The notes: a model not told the origin generated them from the letters alone. Shown: positions 42,340 to 52,272, counted from the first letter of the stretch. The stretch: DNA of 64,000 bases from GCA-002713455 sp964428745 (GCA_964428745.1 CAYRYZ010000005.1:3155-67154); one strand, 5' to 3'. A program made the numbers and translations.

Positions 42340-43271
42340 TTATGATTCCTTTCTTTCGGATTGAATTTAATATTTCGTTTTAATCCAGAAAGTTTTGTCC
42401 GCTTAGCTGCAGATCCTTTAAATAATTTACGAAATTCTGGTTCATCTAATTTTTCCCAATCTCTATTTTCCCAATTAATTATTTCTGAACGTGGTTTAAA
42501 ATATTCTTTTTCTGTTACTTGATTAAATTTATCATTCCACGGACAAACTTCTTGACATATGTCACAACCATAAATCCAGCCAGAAAGCTTCGTATCATCA
42601 GAAAATAATTCGATCCGGTTTTCTATAGTATTATATGAAATACATTTTTCTGAATCTATCTTATATTCAGTTAATGCCTGAGTAGGACAAGCTTCAATGC
42701 AAGCCATGCATGTACCACATAAATCTTCCTTAAATGGCAAATCATATTTCAACGATACATCAACAACTAACTCGCCTAAAAATAACCAACTACCATAATC
42801 TTTTGTGATCAAATTTGTATGTTTACCTTGCCAGCCTATACCCGCTTTTTGTGCCCAAACTTTTTCCATTATTGGTGAAGTATCTACACATGCTATCCCT
42901 TTTAACTCTGGGCATTCCCCCTTTAACCACTCCAATAATTCAATTAGACGCATTTTAAGGATATCATGATAATCATCTCCCCATGCATAATTACTAAATT
43001 TATAGTCGGAATTAATATCAGATTGATCCATCCCAACATAATAATTCATGGCAACTGATATTACTGATTTAGCACTGGGAAAATATTTGTGTATATCTCC
43101 TCTTTCGCTCTTTCTATCTGCAATCCATTTCATGCTCGCATGACCATCATTACTGATCCATCGTTCTAAATCATTTTTTTGTTTTGTAATTGAGTCAGCT
43201 TTAGTAATACCAACTTTGTCAAAACCAAGCTTAATTGCTTTAGATCTAATTTTTTCAGAAAGGTGTGACAT
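42336..43271 (-). CDS. queG: Epoxyqueuosine reductase
   Basis: 311 residues. The N-terminal DUF1730 cobalamin-binding domain contains MNYYVGMDQSDINSDYKFSN, and KAGIGWQGKHTNLITKDYGS is near residue 145. The two [4Fe-4S] motifs are CGTCMACIEACPTQAL near 188 and CDICQEVCPWN near 238. It reduces epoxyqueuosine to queuosine in tRNA wobble position 34, the last step of the pathway in which tgt (45671) acts earlier. It needs B12, like metH and the mutase in this window. The C-terminus is shorter than forms with HEAT repeats. Confidence 0.94.
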   Translation of the reverse strand: MSHLSEKIRSKAIKLGFDKVGITKADSITKQKNDLERWISNDGHASMKWIADRKSERGDIHKYFPSAKSVISVAMNYYVGMDQSDINSDYKFSNYAWGDDYHDILKMRLIELLEWLKGECPELKGIACVDTSPIMEKVWAQKAGIGWQGKHTNLITKDYGSWLFLGELVVDVSLKYDLPFKEDLCGTCMACIEACPTQALTEYKIDSEKCISYNTIENRIELFSDDTKLSGWIYGCDICQEVCPWNDKFNQVTEKEYFKPRSEIINWENRDWEKLDEPEFRKLFKGSAAKRTKLSGLKRNIKFNPKERNHK

Positions 43272-43287
43272 TATAGGTAATTATAAA

Positions 43288-43824
43288 TTAAGAAAGAAAT
43301 CTATCTAACCATAATATTCCAATTATCGTTTTTACATCTGTGATCTTTCCTTGGTTAATAAGATTAATAGCTTCTTCTAAAGATAAAGGAAATAATTCCA
43401 AAAATTCATCTTGGTCGAGACTTTGATTTGACAATTGTAAATCTTCAGCTAAATACATCCACATCTTTTCATTTGAAAACCCAATAGCAGGATAAATATT
43501 TGTTAAAAATGTGAGTTTTCCGGCAATGTATCCAATCTCTTCTTGCAATTCTCTCTTCGCACAAACTAGTGGATCTTCACCGGTGTCTAATTTACCAGCT
43601 GGAATCTCGATAAATTCATCCCTAGGCCCATATCTATACTGACGGATAAGACATAAATTGCCATCTGGTAATATTGGAACAATACAAACAGCTCCTGGAT
43701 GATTGATCCATTCACGCGTACTTGATTTACCATTGGGAAGTTCAACATGATCAAAATATAGATCAATTAGTTTTCCAGAGAAAATTTTCTCAGAAGATTT
43801 TTGAGTTTCCTTTAGTTTAGACAT
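43288..43824 (-). CDS. NUDIX hydrolase, ADP-ribose pyrophosphatase-like
   Basis: 178 residues. The NUDIX box is complete near residue 78-100: GKLDTGEDPLVCAKRELQEE followed by IGY. Upstream, VCIVPILPDGNLCLIRQYRY and EFIEIPAGKLD are typical of the NudF/ADP-ribose pyrophosphatase branch. It hydrolyses ADP-ribose or another nucleoside diphosphate derivative. It precedes queG by 16 bases and is likely in the same unit. Confidence 0.9.
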   Translation of the reverse strand: MSKLKETQKSSEKIFSGKLIDLYFDHVELPNGKSSTREWINHPGAVCIVPILPDGNLCLIRQYRYGPRDEFIEIPAGKLDTGEDPLVCAKRELQEEIGYIAGKLTFLTNIYPAIGFSNEKMWMYLAEDLQLSNQSLDQDEFLELFPLSLEEAINLINQGKITDVKTIIGILWLDRFLS

Positions 43825-43895
43825 CTATAAGTAATTCGTTCTTGGATGGGAATCTTTTGGTTAATTAATCTAATCCCAATCTGAGCTATGCTTAT

Positions 43896-44666
43896 CTAAA
43901 AATATTCAATATACGTAATTTTTAATTCTCTATTGAAATAATCAACTTTATCTTCATTAAACAATAAATTGTTAAAATCCATTTCAATGTGAAGATGCTC
44001 AACAAATGTCCATCTGATAGCTGCATTTAGATAACCACCTCTATTAATTGCTAAATTTTCTGCTGTCATCTCATTTTCATTAAGTGCTGCATTATACTCT
44101 AAGATGAAGGATAATTCCGGATTGAATTCCATATCTAAACCAAAAAAATAGTTGAGGTCTTTATCTCCATCATTTTTCTCAGAAAAATTGTAATTAGAAC
44201 CTAGATGAAGGCCTAGATTGCCCAAGGGTGTTACCCAATTTTTACTCGTGGAGATATACATGCCCATTGCTTTCACATCATATCTCATTAAAGAATCAGC
44301 ACTATGAAACTGCCCCTGCCCTTGAGTATCTATACCAATAGATAACCCTGGAAACGATTCTGTTTCATCAATTAATCTATATTTCAAACTTGCTTCTGGT
44401 TTAGGATGCCATATTAAGCTATCATCACCAATCAAATTTGCAGAGCCATAAGATAATCCGAATTGAAACCGATCAGTAAGACCCGCTCTTAATGATGTTA
44501 TAAGACCTCCACCTTTTTGGACACGCATTTGCATAGCAAAGCTTCCTCTAACCAAAGTTCCTGCCGAAGGTACCGTTACTAAATTTGTTGGTGGGGGATA
44601 GGTTTGAGACCAGATAGTCTGGAAAATTATAAACCCAATAATAATTGAGTATTTAAATAACTTCAT
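43896..44666 (-). CDS. Predicted outer-membrane beta-barrel protein
   Basis: 256 residues. A signal peptide (MKLFKYSIIIGFIIFQTIWS, then Q) is followed by short alternating beta strands with aromatic ends (TDRFQFGLSYGSANLIG, LGLHLGSNYNF, INRGGYLNAAIRWTF). The final residues are ITYIEYF with a C-terminal Phe, the usual outer-membrane insertion signal. This suggests a small closed barrel of 10 to 12 strands. No family is recognised and the substrate is unknown. Confidence 0.72.
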   Translation of the reverse strand: MKLFKYSIIIGFIIFQTIWSQTYPPPTNLVTVPSAGTLVRGSFAMQMRVQKGGGLITSLRAGLTDRFQFGLSYGSANLIGDDSLIWHPKPEASLKYRLIDETESFPGLSIGIDTQGQGQFHSADSLMRYDVKAMGMYISTSKNWVTPLGNLGLHLGSNYNFSEKNDGDKDLNYFFGLDMEFNPELSFILEYNAALNENEMTAENLAINRGGYLNAAIRWTFVEHLHIEMDFNNLLFNEDKVDYFNRELKITYIEYF

Positions 44667-44730
44667 TTATGCTTATGGTATGTGGTTTTCAATGAAACAA
44701 TTTAGCTCATGCAGATACACCGATGCAATA

Positions 44731-45669
44731 TTAGGGGAAAATTCGTTCTCCATATTTTGAAGTAATAGATTTTACCCGATATATTGGCATGGTAAGCTGA
44801 TCTGAGTTACCGATAATTTTAAAGATGACCCTTTGTTGTCCCAGCTCAATAATTTCAACCATAAGGCTATCTCCATTAGTTAATAACATATGATCATAAT
44901 CGGTTTTTGGAATAAATACATCAAAAGGAATTTTAAAATCACGTTTTCTAATATCTTCTAAAATTATAGAGATTTCATCCAAACGATTCGCATATCGAGG
45001 AGGTAATGTTTTGTACAATTGATCAGCTGGAGGTTGAATTAATACGACATGGCTTACTTCTTGTCCTTTTGAATCATATTCCCAAATTTCTTTTTTGGCT
45101 GTGAGCATATTTACAGCGTAAGCAAACCGCCGCACTATATGTTGCTCTGGTAATGAGCGCCAAACTTCACCTGTTAATAATCCTAAATGATCATAAATAA
45201 AATCTATCTCACCATACAACATTCCCTGGACATTCTTAAATTGAATTAAATCAATTTGGCTGGATTCATTTAGAATAAATTTTGATTCTTGCCCATCAAA
45301 GTAATTCCTGATTTTGTTATCAAAAGATTTGCGAAATTCTTCAGACCATGGCTCATCTTTTCCAAATTGAATTAAGCTATCTGCCTCCTGATCAAGATTT
45401 AAAAAATAACACCTTATTAATGTTTTACCATCATACTCAAGGACTTCTTTTCTATTTGTTTCTCCTTTTTCATCAACCCATTCTTTAATTATCGGGAGTT
45501 TTTGATTATTATAAAATACTTGTATATGAGGATCTCCAAATCTTTCTGATGCCATTAATCTAATATCAGATATATAGTTATGTTCATTTAAGTAAAATCT
45601 AACAAAACTTATATTGCTTTGACCAAAAATCAATCCTGTAATGAGAAGTAAAGTATAGCGATTAAACAA
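44731..45669 (-). CDS. Exported protein of unknown function
   Basis: 312 residues. A signal peptide (MFNRYTLLLITGLIFGQ) precedes a beta-rich body with RHS-like phrases (FIYDHLGLLTGEVWRSLP, EIWEYDSKGQEVSHVVL), and a C-terminal domain (LTNGDSLMVEIIELGQQRVI then PIYRVKSITSKYGERIFP). That ending resembles the small beta-barrel module that many FCB proteins use near the envelope. No family is recognised. It is one base from tgt and is presumably co-expressed with it. Confidence 0.7.
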   Translation of the reverse strand: MFNRYTLLLITGLIFGQSNISFVRFYLNEHNYISDIRLMASERFGDPHIQVFYNNQKLPIIKEWVDEKGETNRKEVLEYDGKTLIRCYFLNLDQEADSLIQFGKDEPWSEEFRKSFDNKIRNYFDGQESKFILNESSQIDLIQFKNVQGMLYGEIDFIYDHLGLLTGEVWRSLPEQHIVRRFAYAVNMLTAKKEIWEYDSKGQEVSHVVLIQPPADQLYKTLPPRYANRLDEISIILEDIRKRDFKIPFDVFIPKTDYDHMLLTNGDSLMVEIIELGQQRVIFKIIGNSDQLTMPIYRVKSITSKYGERIFP

Positions 45670-45670
45670 T

Positions 45671-46804
45671 TTACATGCCTTTGTAGCTATCCATTTGATT
45701 CAAATACTCATTTGACCAAGAGAAAAAAACTCCCGATTCAATTTTTTTTCTAATAGTTTTCATTAGTGACATATAGTAGGTCAAATTATGGATGGTACCT
45801 AGGCGAAAGGCAAGCATTTCTTTTATATTATATAAATGACGTAAATAAGCTAATGTAAAATTTTTGCATGTGTAACAATGACAATTTGGGTCCAATGACT
45901 TAAAAGATTCTTTGTGTAATTTGTTTCCAATATTTATTATTCCTTTACTAGTAAAAAATTGTCCATTTCGTGCATTACGAGTAGGCAAAACACAATCAAA
46001 CATGTCCATGCCATTCCGCACAGATCTTACTAGATCCGTTGGTCTGCCAACCCCCATTAGATATCGAGGTTGTCTTTTTGGCAATAACTCATCCATTAAT
46101 GAAACCGTATCAAACATAGCAGACTTCTCTTCCCCAACGGCTAGGCCTCCTATAGCCATTCCACAACTAGAGAATGGAATTAACTCTTGGGTACTTTCTT
46201 TTCTTAGGTCAGAGTAAATGCCTCCTTGAACAATGGGGAATAGTGTTTGCATCCAATCATATAAAAATTTGTTATTTTCTAAATATTTTTGGCATCTATT
46301 AATCCACAAGGCTGTTCTTTTTACAGCATTTTGAACATCTGATTTATTTGCCTGCCCTGGAGGGCATTCATCAAACGCCATAATAATATCTGATCCTAAA
46401 TGCTGTTGAATCTCCATAGATAATTCTGGATTAAAGAAATGAGAGGAGCCATCCAAATGAGATTGAAATTTAACTCCATCATCCGAAATATTATTTAATC
46501 TCGCTAGTGAAAAGACTTGAAATCCACCGCTATCAGTTAATATAGAATTTTTCCAATTCATGAAATTGTGAAGACTGCCAGAACGATAAATAAGATTATG
46601 CCCAGGACGAAGATAAAGATGATAGGCATTTGAAAGCACAATCTGAGCATTTAAATCATCTAAAATTTTTGGATCTATAGCTTTTATAACACCTTGAGTA
46701 CCAACAGGCATAAAAACTGGAGTTTGAATTTTACTGTGATGAGTTTCAATAAGACCACAACGAGCAGACGAGTCCTTATCTTGAAAGGTAACCGAAAATT
46801 TCAT
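45671..46804 (-). CDS. tgt: Queuine/preQ1 tRNA-ribosyltransferase
   Basis: 377 residues. Catalytic motifs are LTDSGGFQVFSL near residue 90 with the nucleophile Asp region, AFDECPPG near 142, QGGIYSDLRKEST near 200, AIGGLAVGEEKSAM near 222 and DCVLPTRNARNGQFFTSKG near 265. The zinc site CHCYTCKNFTLAYLRHLYN is near 305. It swaps guanine for preQ1 at wobble position 34 of GUN tRNAs. Its start overlaps the radA stop by one base. queG, the final enzyme of the pathway, is 2.4 kb away. Confidence 0.96.
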   Translation of the reverse strand: MKFSVTFQDKDSSARCGLIETHHSKIQTPVFMPVGTQGVIKAIDPKILDDLNAQIVLSNAYHLYLRPGHNLIYRSGSLHNFMNWKNSILTDSGGFQVFSLARLNNISDDGVKFQSHLDGSSHFFNPELSMEIQQHLGSDIIMAFDECPPGQANKSDVQNAVKRTALWINRCQKYLENNKFLYDWMQTLFPIVQGGIYSDLRKESTQELIPFSSCGMAIGGLAVGEEKSAMFDTVSLMDELLPKRQPRYLMGVGRPTDLVRSVRNGMDMFDCVLPTRNARNGQFFTSKGIINIGNKLHKESFKSLDPNCHCYTCKNFTLAYLRHLYNIKEMLAFRLGTIHNLTYYMSLMKTIRKKIESGVFFSWSNEYLNQMDSYKGM

Positions 46805-48159
46805 TAAAACAATTTTTGAAAAACTTCAACTACATTGGATATACCAATAATGTCAATTGACTTACCAAGCCTTTTAAGTCGCTCGACATTAGAATTAGGT
46901 GCAATCACATTTTTAAATCCTAATGATTTTGCTTCATTAATTCGTACATCTAATCCTCTCACTGATCGAACTTCACCTCCTAGCCCAACTTCGCCAATTA
47001 GAACGACTGAATCAGAAATCAACTTATCTTTAATGCTGGAGGCAATAGCAGCTATAACCGAAAGGTCAGCTGCAGGATCGTTTACTTTTAAACCACCAAC
47101 TAAATTAATAAAAACATCTTTTGTCCCTGTTTGTATTCCTAATCTTTTCTCTAATACAGCTAGTAGCATAGCAAGACGTTTATAATCAAATCCATTTACA
47201 TTACGTTGAGGTGTCCCGAAATTTGCGTTAGAGGCCAAAGCCTGAATCTCTACAAGAATAGGTCGACTTCCCTCCAATGATGGAAAAATCGTTGATCCAG
47301 TAATATTATTTTGGCGTTCTGAAAGAAATAATTCTGATGGATTATTAACTTCAATTAATCCATTATTTTCCATCTGAAAAATCCCAACTTCATTGGTCGT
47401 TCCAAATCTATTTTTTGCACAGCGTAAGATACGGTGATCATATTTGTCATCTCCTTCTAAATAAAGCACGGTATCTACCATATGTTCTAACATCTTAGGC
47501 CCTGCTATCACTCCTTCTTTGGTAACATGACCAATCATCATTATCGCTATATCTTGTTGCTTTGCCAACTGTAAAAATTGTTGCCCACATTCCCGAATTT
47601 GCGAGACCGATCCCGGTAGTGAATCTAATTGATCACTGAAGATAGTTTGGATTGAATCAATGACAACTAATTCAGGATTAATCAAAGATACTTGATCTAA
47701 AATTAGATCAATATTATTTTCAGAAGATAGATGAAGTTTTTCTGATGTCACCCCAAGTCGTTTTGCCCTCAGACCAACTTGAGCTTCACTCTCTTCAGCT
47801 GAAATATAAAGAACTGGTTTTTCAAAAACGGGTAAAATTTGTAGAGCAAGTGTAGATTTACCAATGCCAGGGTTTCCACCTAATAGAATTAATGATCCAG
47901 ATAATACCCCGCCTCCTAGAACACGATCCATTTCAGGAATACCAACGGAAATTCTCTGAGCCTCTCCGTTAGTTAGAACATCCACCAAAGTTTGAGATTC
48001 TTTAACAAAAGCATTTTTTCGAGAATGTTTTTTATTGGAGACTTTATATTCACTAAGAGTTCCCCATTCATTACAAGATGGACACTGACCATTCCATTTA
48101 GGATGATCATTGCCACAAGCGGAGCAAAGATAAACGGTTTTAGATTTTATTTTAGCCAT
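46804..48159 (-). CDS. radA: DNA repair protein RadA
   Basis: 451 residues. The N-terminal zinc finger is CSACGNDHPKWNGQCPSCNE (residues about 12-31). The RecA-like ATPase has Walker A GGNPGIGKST near 93 and the RadA-specific KNRFG motif in RCAKNRFGTTNEVGIF near 253. The C-terminal Lon-protease-like domain contains FINLVGGLKVNDPAADLSVI near 350 and LIGEVGLGGEVRSVRGL. It promotes branch migration in recombination. It is the first gene of the radA-tgt-exported-protein run. Confidence 0.96.
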   Translation of the reverse strand: MAKIKSKTVYLCSACGNDHPKWNGQCPSCNEWGTLSEYKVSNKKHSRKNAFVKESQTLVDVLTNGEAQRISVGIPEMDRVLGGGVLSGSLILLGGNPGIGKSTLALQILPVFEKPVLYISAEESEAQVGLRAKRLGVTSEKLHLSSENNIDLILDQVSLINPELVVIDSIQTIFSDQLDSLPGSVSQIRECGQQFLQLAKQQDIAIMMIGHVTKEGVIAGPKMLEHMVDTVLYLEGDDKYDHRILRCAKNRFGTTNEVGIFQMENNGLIEVNNPSELFLSERQNNITGSTIFPSLEGSRPILVEIQALASNANFGTPQRNVNGFDYKRLAMLLAVLEKRLGIQTGTKDVFINLVGGLKVNDPAADLSVIAAIASSIKDKLISDSVVLIGEVGLGGEVRSVRGLDVRINEAKSLGFKNVIAPNSNVERLKRLGKSIDIIGISNVVEVFQKLF

Positions 48160-48218
48160 ATACTAGAAAGAAATTCCATTAGGCTATCTGTAGAATCAAG
48201 GTGAAAGGGGAAAATTAT

Positions 48219-51200
48219 TTACCAGTCATACCCTATTGACAAATACCATTGGGGTTTTGAAAATCCAGAGTCCGTCCAATCATAGGCTGCTTCTATTCGC
48301 CATAGCATAAAAATAGGTAACTTAATTCCGTAGCCAACAGAACGAACCCAGGGAGAGAATTTATTAGGTAAATTATTCCCATATTTTGCTTGCAGATAAG
48401 CAAAATCTTCAAATTCTCGTTTATCATCCCAAGCCGCTCCAATATCCATAAATACATGCCCAAGAATGTTGCCTAGTGTCATTTTGAAGGGAAAACCAAC
48501 TTGTAAGTATTGAATTAATGGAAAACGAAATTCTAGATTTGCAAGAGCCACATTAGTACCAAATCTTTCTGAAAACCTAGCACCTCTAAGAGGGTAAGCA
48601 AATTCAGAAAAGTAGATATCCTGCAAAAGAGATTTATTTTGACTATCTAATATTACATTTCTCCATCTAGCCTCATTTGTATCACCATCATTGACACCAT
48701 TTGTTGATCCAGTGCCTAAAAGCCAATTTTGCATTCCTCCCAAGTAAAATTTTTGAGGATTTTCTCCAGTACTGGTCCCAAAGAATAATCGTCCTGCTAA
48801 TGAATAATCTCTATTAATCATGTGATATTTTCTAAGGTCAACTTTGAATTTTTGGTAAGAGATACCTTTTCCACCCATAGCAGGGCTCAATTCGACTGTA
48901 GTATTCTGCCTGAATCCATCAATAGGGCCAGTATAACCAAACACTGAATTATCATAAATATAGCTCAATGTTGGATTTGCAGATACGAACCCATCTTCAT
49001 CCACAATTGTATTTTGGTTTTCAAAAGAATTTATTTCAAACAATTTATAATCTAAATTATGAAATACAAGGCCTGCATCAATTCGATGGAATCGATTAAA
49101 TGGTCTTGATGCCATTGTAGCAAGTCCATAGTGTCGCATTCTCGCTGTTTGTTCTACTGGGAATCCATACTGATTATAATAACCACCAACAAAGAAAAAA
49201 TCAGCTTGATGAAAAACTGTAAAATAATAATCTACTCTATTTTTCAAGTAAGCATAGTTCAAAAAATAATCACTATTTGTGAGTGAAATCTGGGATTCAA
49301 TTGCTACTGATAATTGATGGTCACCCATTAAATCACTAAAATAAAAAACAAGCAGTCCTTGATGCCCAAAAACATTATTGTATCCATATGAGCCTTGTGC
49401 AATATCTAAACTAAATTTGGTTTTGTAAACTTGGGGAATGTATTCTCCATCATTCCCAATAAATACTGAATCAGATTTTAAGGATATGGGATCTTGCTCA
49501 AAATCTTTATCATTATAATGTTCATACTCATAGGCAAAGATATATGAAGAATAATCTGTTGTCATTGCCTGAGTTCCTTCTCGCTTATGCTTTCTTAAAT
49601 CTGCTAATTCTTCCATATCATTACTTTTGCGATTTGCTATGTAATTGGTAGGTTTAACAGAAACTTTATCAAGATCTAATGGATTGTTTAAACGATAAAT
49701 ATCCCAACCTAATCCTGAATACCCAGAGAATACTAAGGACCCATCATCTTTTGTTAGGCTTAATTGGAATAAACCTGTGAGTAGGTTAGTTACGACTTTT
49801 GATTCTCCACTATCTAAATCATGATGAAATAAATTCCAAGTCCCTTGATAATCCGCAGTATAAAAAAGCATATTTCTAGTATTAGAAAAAATAGGGTAAT
49901 TCTCATTGAATTCAGTATCGGTTATTTGAGTGATCTTCTTTTTATTAACATTAATTGTATAGATATTTTTTTGACTGTAATTGTGAGAAAACATATCTTT
50001 TGCAGAAATATCTCTATCTCCAATATTATTGCCTCTATCAGATACAAAAACTATCTGTTTCCCATCTGAACTCCACGAGGGCTCAGTATCTGAGTAAACA
50101 TCATTTGTTAGATTAGTAAGTTCTTTTGATATCAAATCATACGAATAGAGATCACTAGCTCCACCTTCATTACCAACAAAAGCTAACTTATTACCATCTG
50201 GACTCCATGATGCTGTAAAAACACCATCTAGTTTAAATGGAATTTTTTCTTGCTTACCAGACTTAACATCAATGAGATAAAGAGCATCCGAAGAACCTGC
50301 TTTTGCAGCAATCACAATTTTTTTACTATCAGGAGACCAATTAATACCTGGCTGTAAAAATTTTAATTCTTCGAAATCAATAGATCGATTACCTTTAATT
50401 AATCTCTTTATCTTTTTTCCAGATATTGCATCCAAGAGGTATATATCCATATAACCTGAACGATCAGAAAGAACAGCAATATGACTACCATCCGGTGAAA
50501 TTGTAGGTGAAACGTTATAAAAGTTTTTCTCTTTTTTATGATCTGTTAATCGCTGGGCTATATCTTTTACTTCATCTCGACCAGCCACATCAGGATAGTA
50601 TTCTTTCTTAATATATTTGTGCCACTGTTCGGTCAATTCTTCAAAATCCATACCTAAGGCATCTTCAAATCCTTTTTGAGCATTTCCATAACGTTTCATT
50701 GATTGAAAGATTTCACCAATTTTTTCACGCCCATACTTACTTGCTATAAATCTCCAAACTGATTGGCCCCCTTTATAAGCTAAAAAGTATTCTAACTCTC
50801 TAATTGTAGGTATTCTCTCATTAATAGCCAAATCACGAATAATCATATCTGCCTCGGTATCCCAATTCATAGATAGATATTCTGCTAGTCCTTCGTTTGT
50901 CCATAGCGGAAGCATTAGTCTAATATTATTAGATACGACATTCTGCATTCGTCCACCATAGACTAAATCATTAATCATAGCATGAACTAATTCATGATGA
51001 ACAACATGTCTAAATGATTCATAGTCACCTTCAAAAGGTAATACTATACGATTTTTATATAATTCTGTAACACCGCCAATACCTTCTTGCATGTAGACAC
51101 CAACAACATTGTTTTGCTGAAATTCATTATGAGAATGATAAACGATTATTGAAACTCGCTTCTTCAAGTTCCACCGCAAGTGTATTGCTATTTGTTCGTA

Positions 51201-51389
51201 AGCTTTTGATGCAGCCTCCATTGTAAAAGTTGCTAACTCAATCTCATCTCCATAATAATACACATCAAAATTTGGTGAGGATATATAATTCCAATCAAAA
51301 TCCCTATATTGAACTTTATTTTGCCCAAAGGATTGTGCAGAGATAATAGATCCTGAAAGGATCAACATAATAAAAATAAATCGTTTCAT
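48219..51389 (-). CDS. Giant envelope protein: peptidase-MA, TolB-like propeller and outer-membrane barrel
   Basis: 1,056 residues. A signal peptide ends at ISAQ. An M1/MA-type metallopeptidase domain covers about residues 30-270, with the zinc motif HHELVHAMIND near 127 and the downstream glutamate in TNEGLAEYL. Next comes a PD40/WD40-like propeller of about seven blades (ISPDGSHIAVLSDRSGYMD, NWSPDSKKIVIAAKAGSS, SWSSDGKQIVFVSDRGNN). From about residue 650 the protein is a BamA/TamA-like barrel (QKFYLGGMQNWLLGTGS, ARFSERFGTNVALANLEFRF), ending YLSIGYDW. It is probably anchored in the outer membrane with the other domains in the periplasm or outside. The substrate is unknown. Confidence 0.88.
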   Translation of the reverse strand: MKRFIFIMLILSGSIISAQSFGQNKVQYRDFDWNYISSPNFDVYYYGDEIELATFTMEAASKAYEQIAIHLRWNLKKRVSIIVYHSHNEFQQNNVVGVYMQEGIGGVTELYKNRIVLPFEGDYESFRHVVHHELVHAMINDLVYGGRMQNVVSNNIRLMLPLWTNEGLAEYLSMNWDTEADMIIRDLAINERIPTIRELEYFLAYKGGQSVWRFIASKYGREKIGEIFQSMKRYGNAQKGFEDALGMDFEELTEQWHKYIKKEYYPDVAGRDEVKDIAQRLTDHKKEKNFYNVSPTISPDGSHIAVLSDRSGYMDIYLLDAISGKKIKRLIKGNRSIDFEELKFLQPGINWSPDSKKIVIAAKAGSSDALYLIDVKSGKQEKIPFKLDGVFTASWSPDGNKLAFVGNEGGASDLYSYDLISKELTNLTNDVYSDTEPSWSSDGKQIVFVSDRGNNIGDRDISAKDMFSHNYSQKNIYTINVNKKKITQITDTEFNENYPIFSNTRNMLFYTADYQGTWNLFHHDLDSGESKVVTNLLTGLFQLSLTKDDGSLVFSGYSGLGWDIYRLNNPLDLDKVSVKPTNYIANRKSNDMEELADLRKHKREGTQAMTTDYSSYIFAYEYEHYNDKDFEQDPISLKSDSVFIGNDGEYIPQVYKTKFSLDIAQGSYGYNNVFGHQGLLVFYFSDLMGDHQLSVAIESQISLTNSDYFLNYAYLKNRVDYYFTVFHQADFFFVGGYYNQYGFPVEQTARMRHYGLATMASRPFNRFHRIDAGLVFHNLDYKLFEINSFENQNTIVDEDGFVSANPTLSYIYDNSVFGYTGPIDGFRQNTTVELSPAMGGKGISYQKFKVDLRKYHMINRDYSLAGRLFFGTSTGENPQKFYLGGMQNWLLGTGSTNGVNDGDTNEARWRNVILDSQNKSLLQDIYFSEFAYPLRGARFSERFGTNVALANLEFRFPLIQYLQVGFPFKMTLGNILGHVFMDIGAAWDDKREFEDFAYLQAKYGNNLPNKFSPWVRSVGYGIKLPIFMLWRIEAAYDWTDSGFSKPQWYLSIGYDW

Positions 51390-51525
51390 GTTTTTATAAC
51401 GTCGAATTTAAATTCATAGTTCCTCAAATTCGACAATAAACAATGAAAAAAGTTAAAAATAAAAAAATTAAATATTATTCATTCAAGATTGACTGTCCCC
51501 TCGTGAAACTCTTAGTTTAGGCACT
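51390..51525. promoter_or_regulatory. Divergent spacer with a perfect 9-bp inverted repeat
   Basis: GTCGAATTT at 51401-51409 and AAATTCGAC at 51426-51434 form a perfect inverted repeat with a 16-base spacer, 12 bases upstream of the giant envelope protein start. The rest is very AT-rich. It could be an operator for a dimeric regulator or a 5'-UTR hairpin of that gene. Confidence 0.5.
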
Positions 51526-52272
51526 ATGGATTTACCAATCTATTTTATATCCGATATTCACTTAATGTTGAATAGAGAAGAATCTGAGTTGGAGCGACAA
51601 GATATTCTTTTCCAATTCCTTGATCACGTCAAGGAAACTAGAGGGTCTCTAATTATTAATGGAGATTTGTTTGATTTTTATTTTGAATACAAAGATGTAA
51701 TTCCTAAGGTTTTTGTTCCTTTCTACAATAAGATTTTAGATCTTCGAAAATCTGGTATCAAAGTTCACTATGTATTGGGAAATCATGATTACTGGGTATT
51801 AGATTTTATTACGGAGACTCTTTTTGATAAAACTTATTTTACTGATACTACATTTAGTGTTAACGGAAAGAATATTTATGTAACACATGGTGATGGTTAT
51901 CTATCTTGGGATCGTGGATATAGATTCTTAAGGAGAATTATTCGCTCTCGATTATTTATATGGATTTACAGATGTATACATCCAAATATTGGTTATGCTT
52001 TTGGACGTTGGGTTTCGAAAAAAGGTGAGAATTATGAACATTCGGACCAATACAACGAACGTATAGCAAATGAGATGTCTATTCATGCAGAAAAACGTTT
52101 AGGAGAAGGGTATGATTTTTTTGTTACTGGTCACTATCACCAAGCAAAGGAATTATCCCTCAAAAGTGGTAAATTGGTTATACTTGGTGATTGGCTCAGT
52201 TTTTTTTCTTATGCAAAATTTGACGGCCAAGATCTGAAGTTACATTTCTGGGGAAAAGATGAAACATCGTAA
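51526..52272 (+). CDS. lpxH: UDP-2,3-diacylglucosamine diphosphatase (LpxH-like)
   Basis: 248 residues, a calcineurin-like metallophosphoesterase. Metal motifs are FISDIHLML near residue 8, INGDLFDFYFEYKD near 44, YVLGNHDYW near 83, THGDGYLSWDRGY near 121 and VTGHYHQAK near 203. It splits UDP-diacylglucosamine to lipid X in lipid A synthesis. The sequence fits the LpxH/LpxH2 branch found in FCB bacteria. Its end overlaps the following lipoprotein gene by 14 bases. Confidence 0.9.
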   Translation: MDLPIYFISDIHLMLNREESELERQDILFQFLDHVKETRGSLIINGDLFDFYFEYKDVIPKVFVPFYNKILDLRKSGIKVHYVLGNHDYWVLDFITETLFDKTYFTDTTFSVNGKNIYVTHGDGYLSWDRGYRFLRRIIRSRLFIWIYRCIHPNIGYAFGRWVSKKGENYEHSDQYNERIANEMSIHAEKRLGEGYDFFVTGHYHQAKELSLKSGKLVILGDWLSFFSYAKFDGQDLKLHFWGKDETS

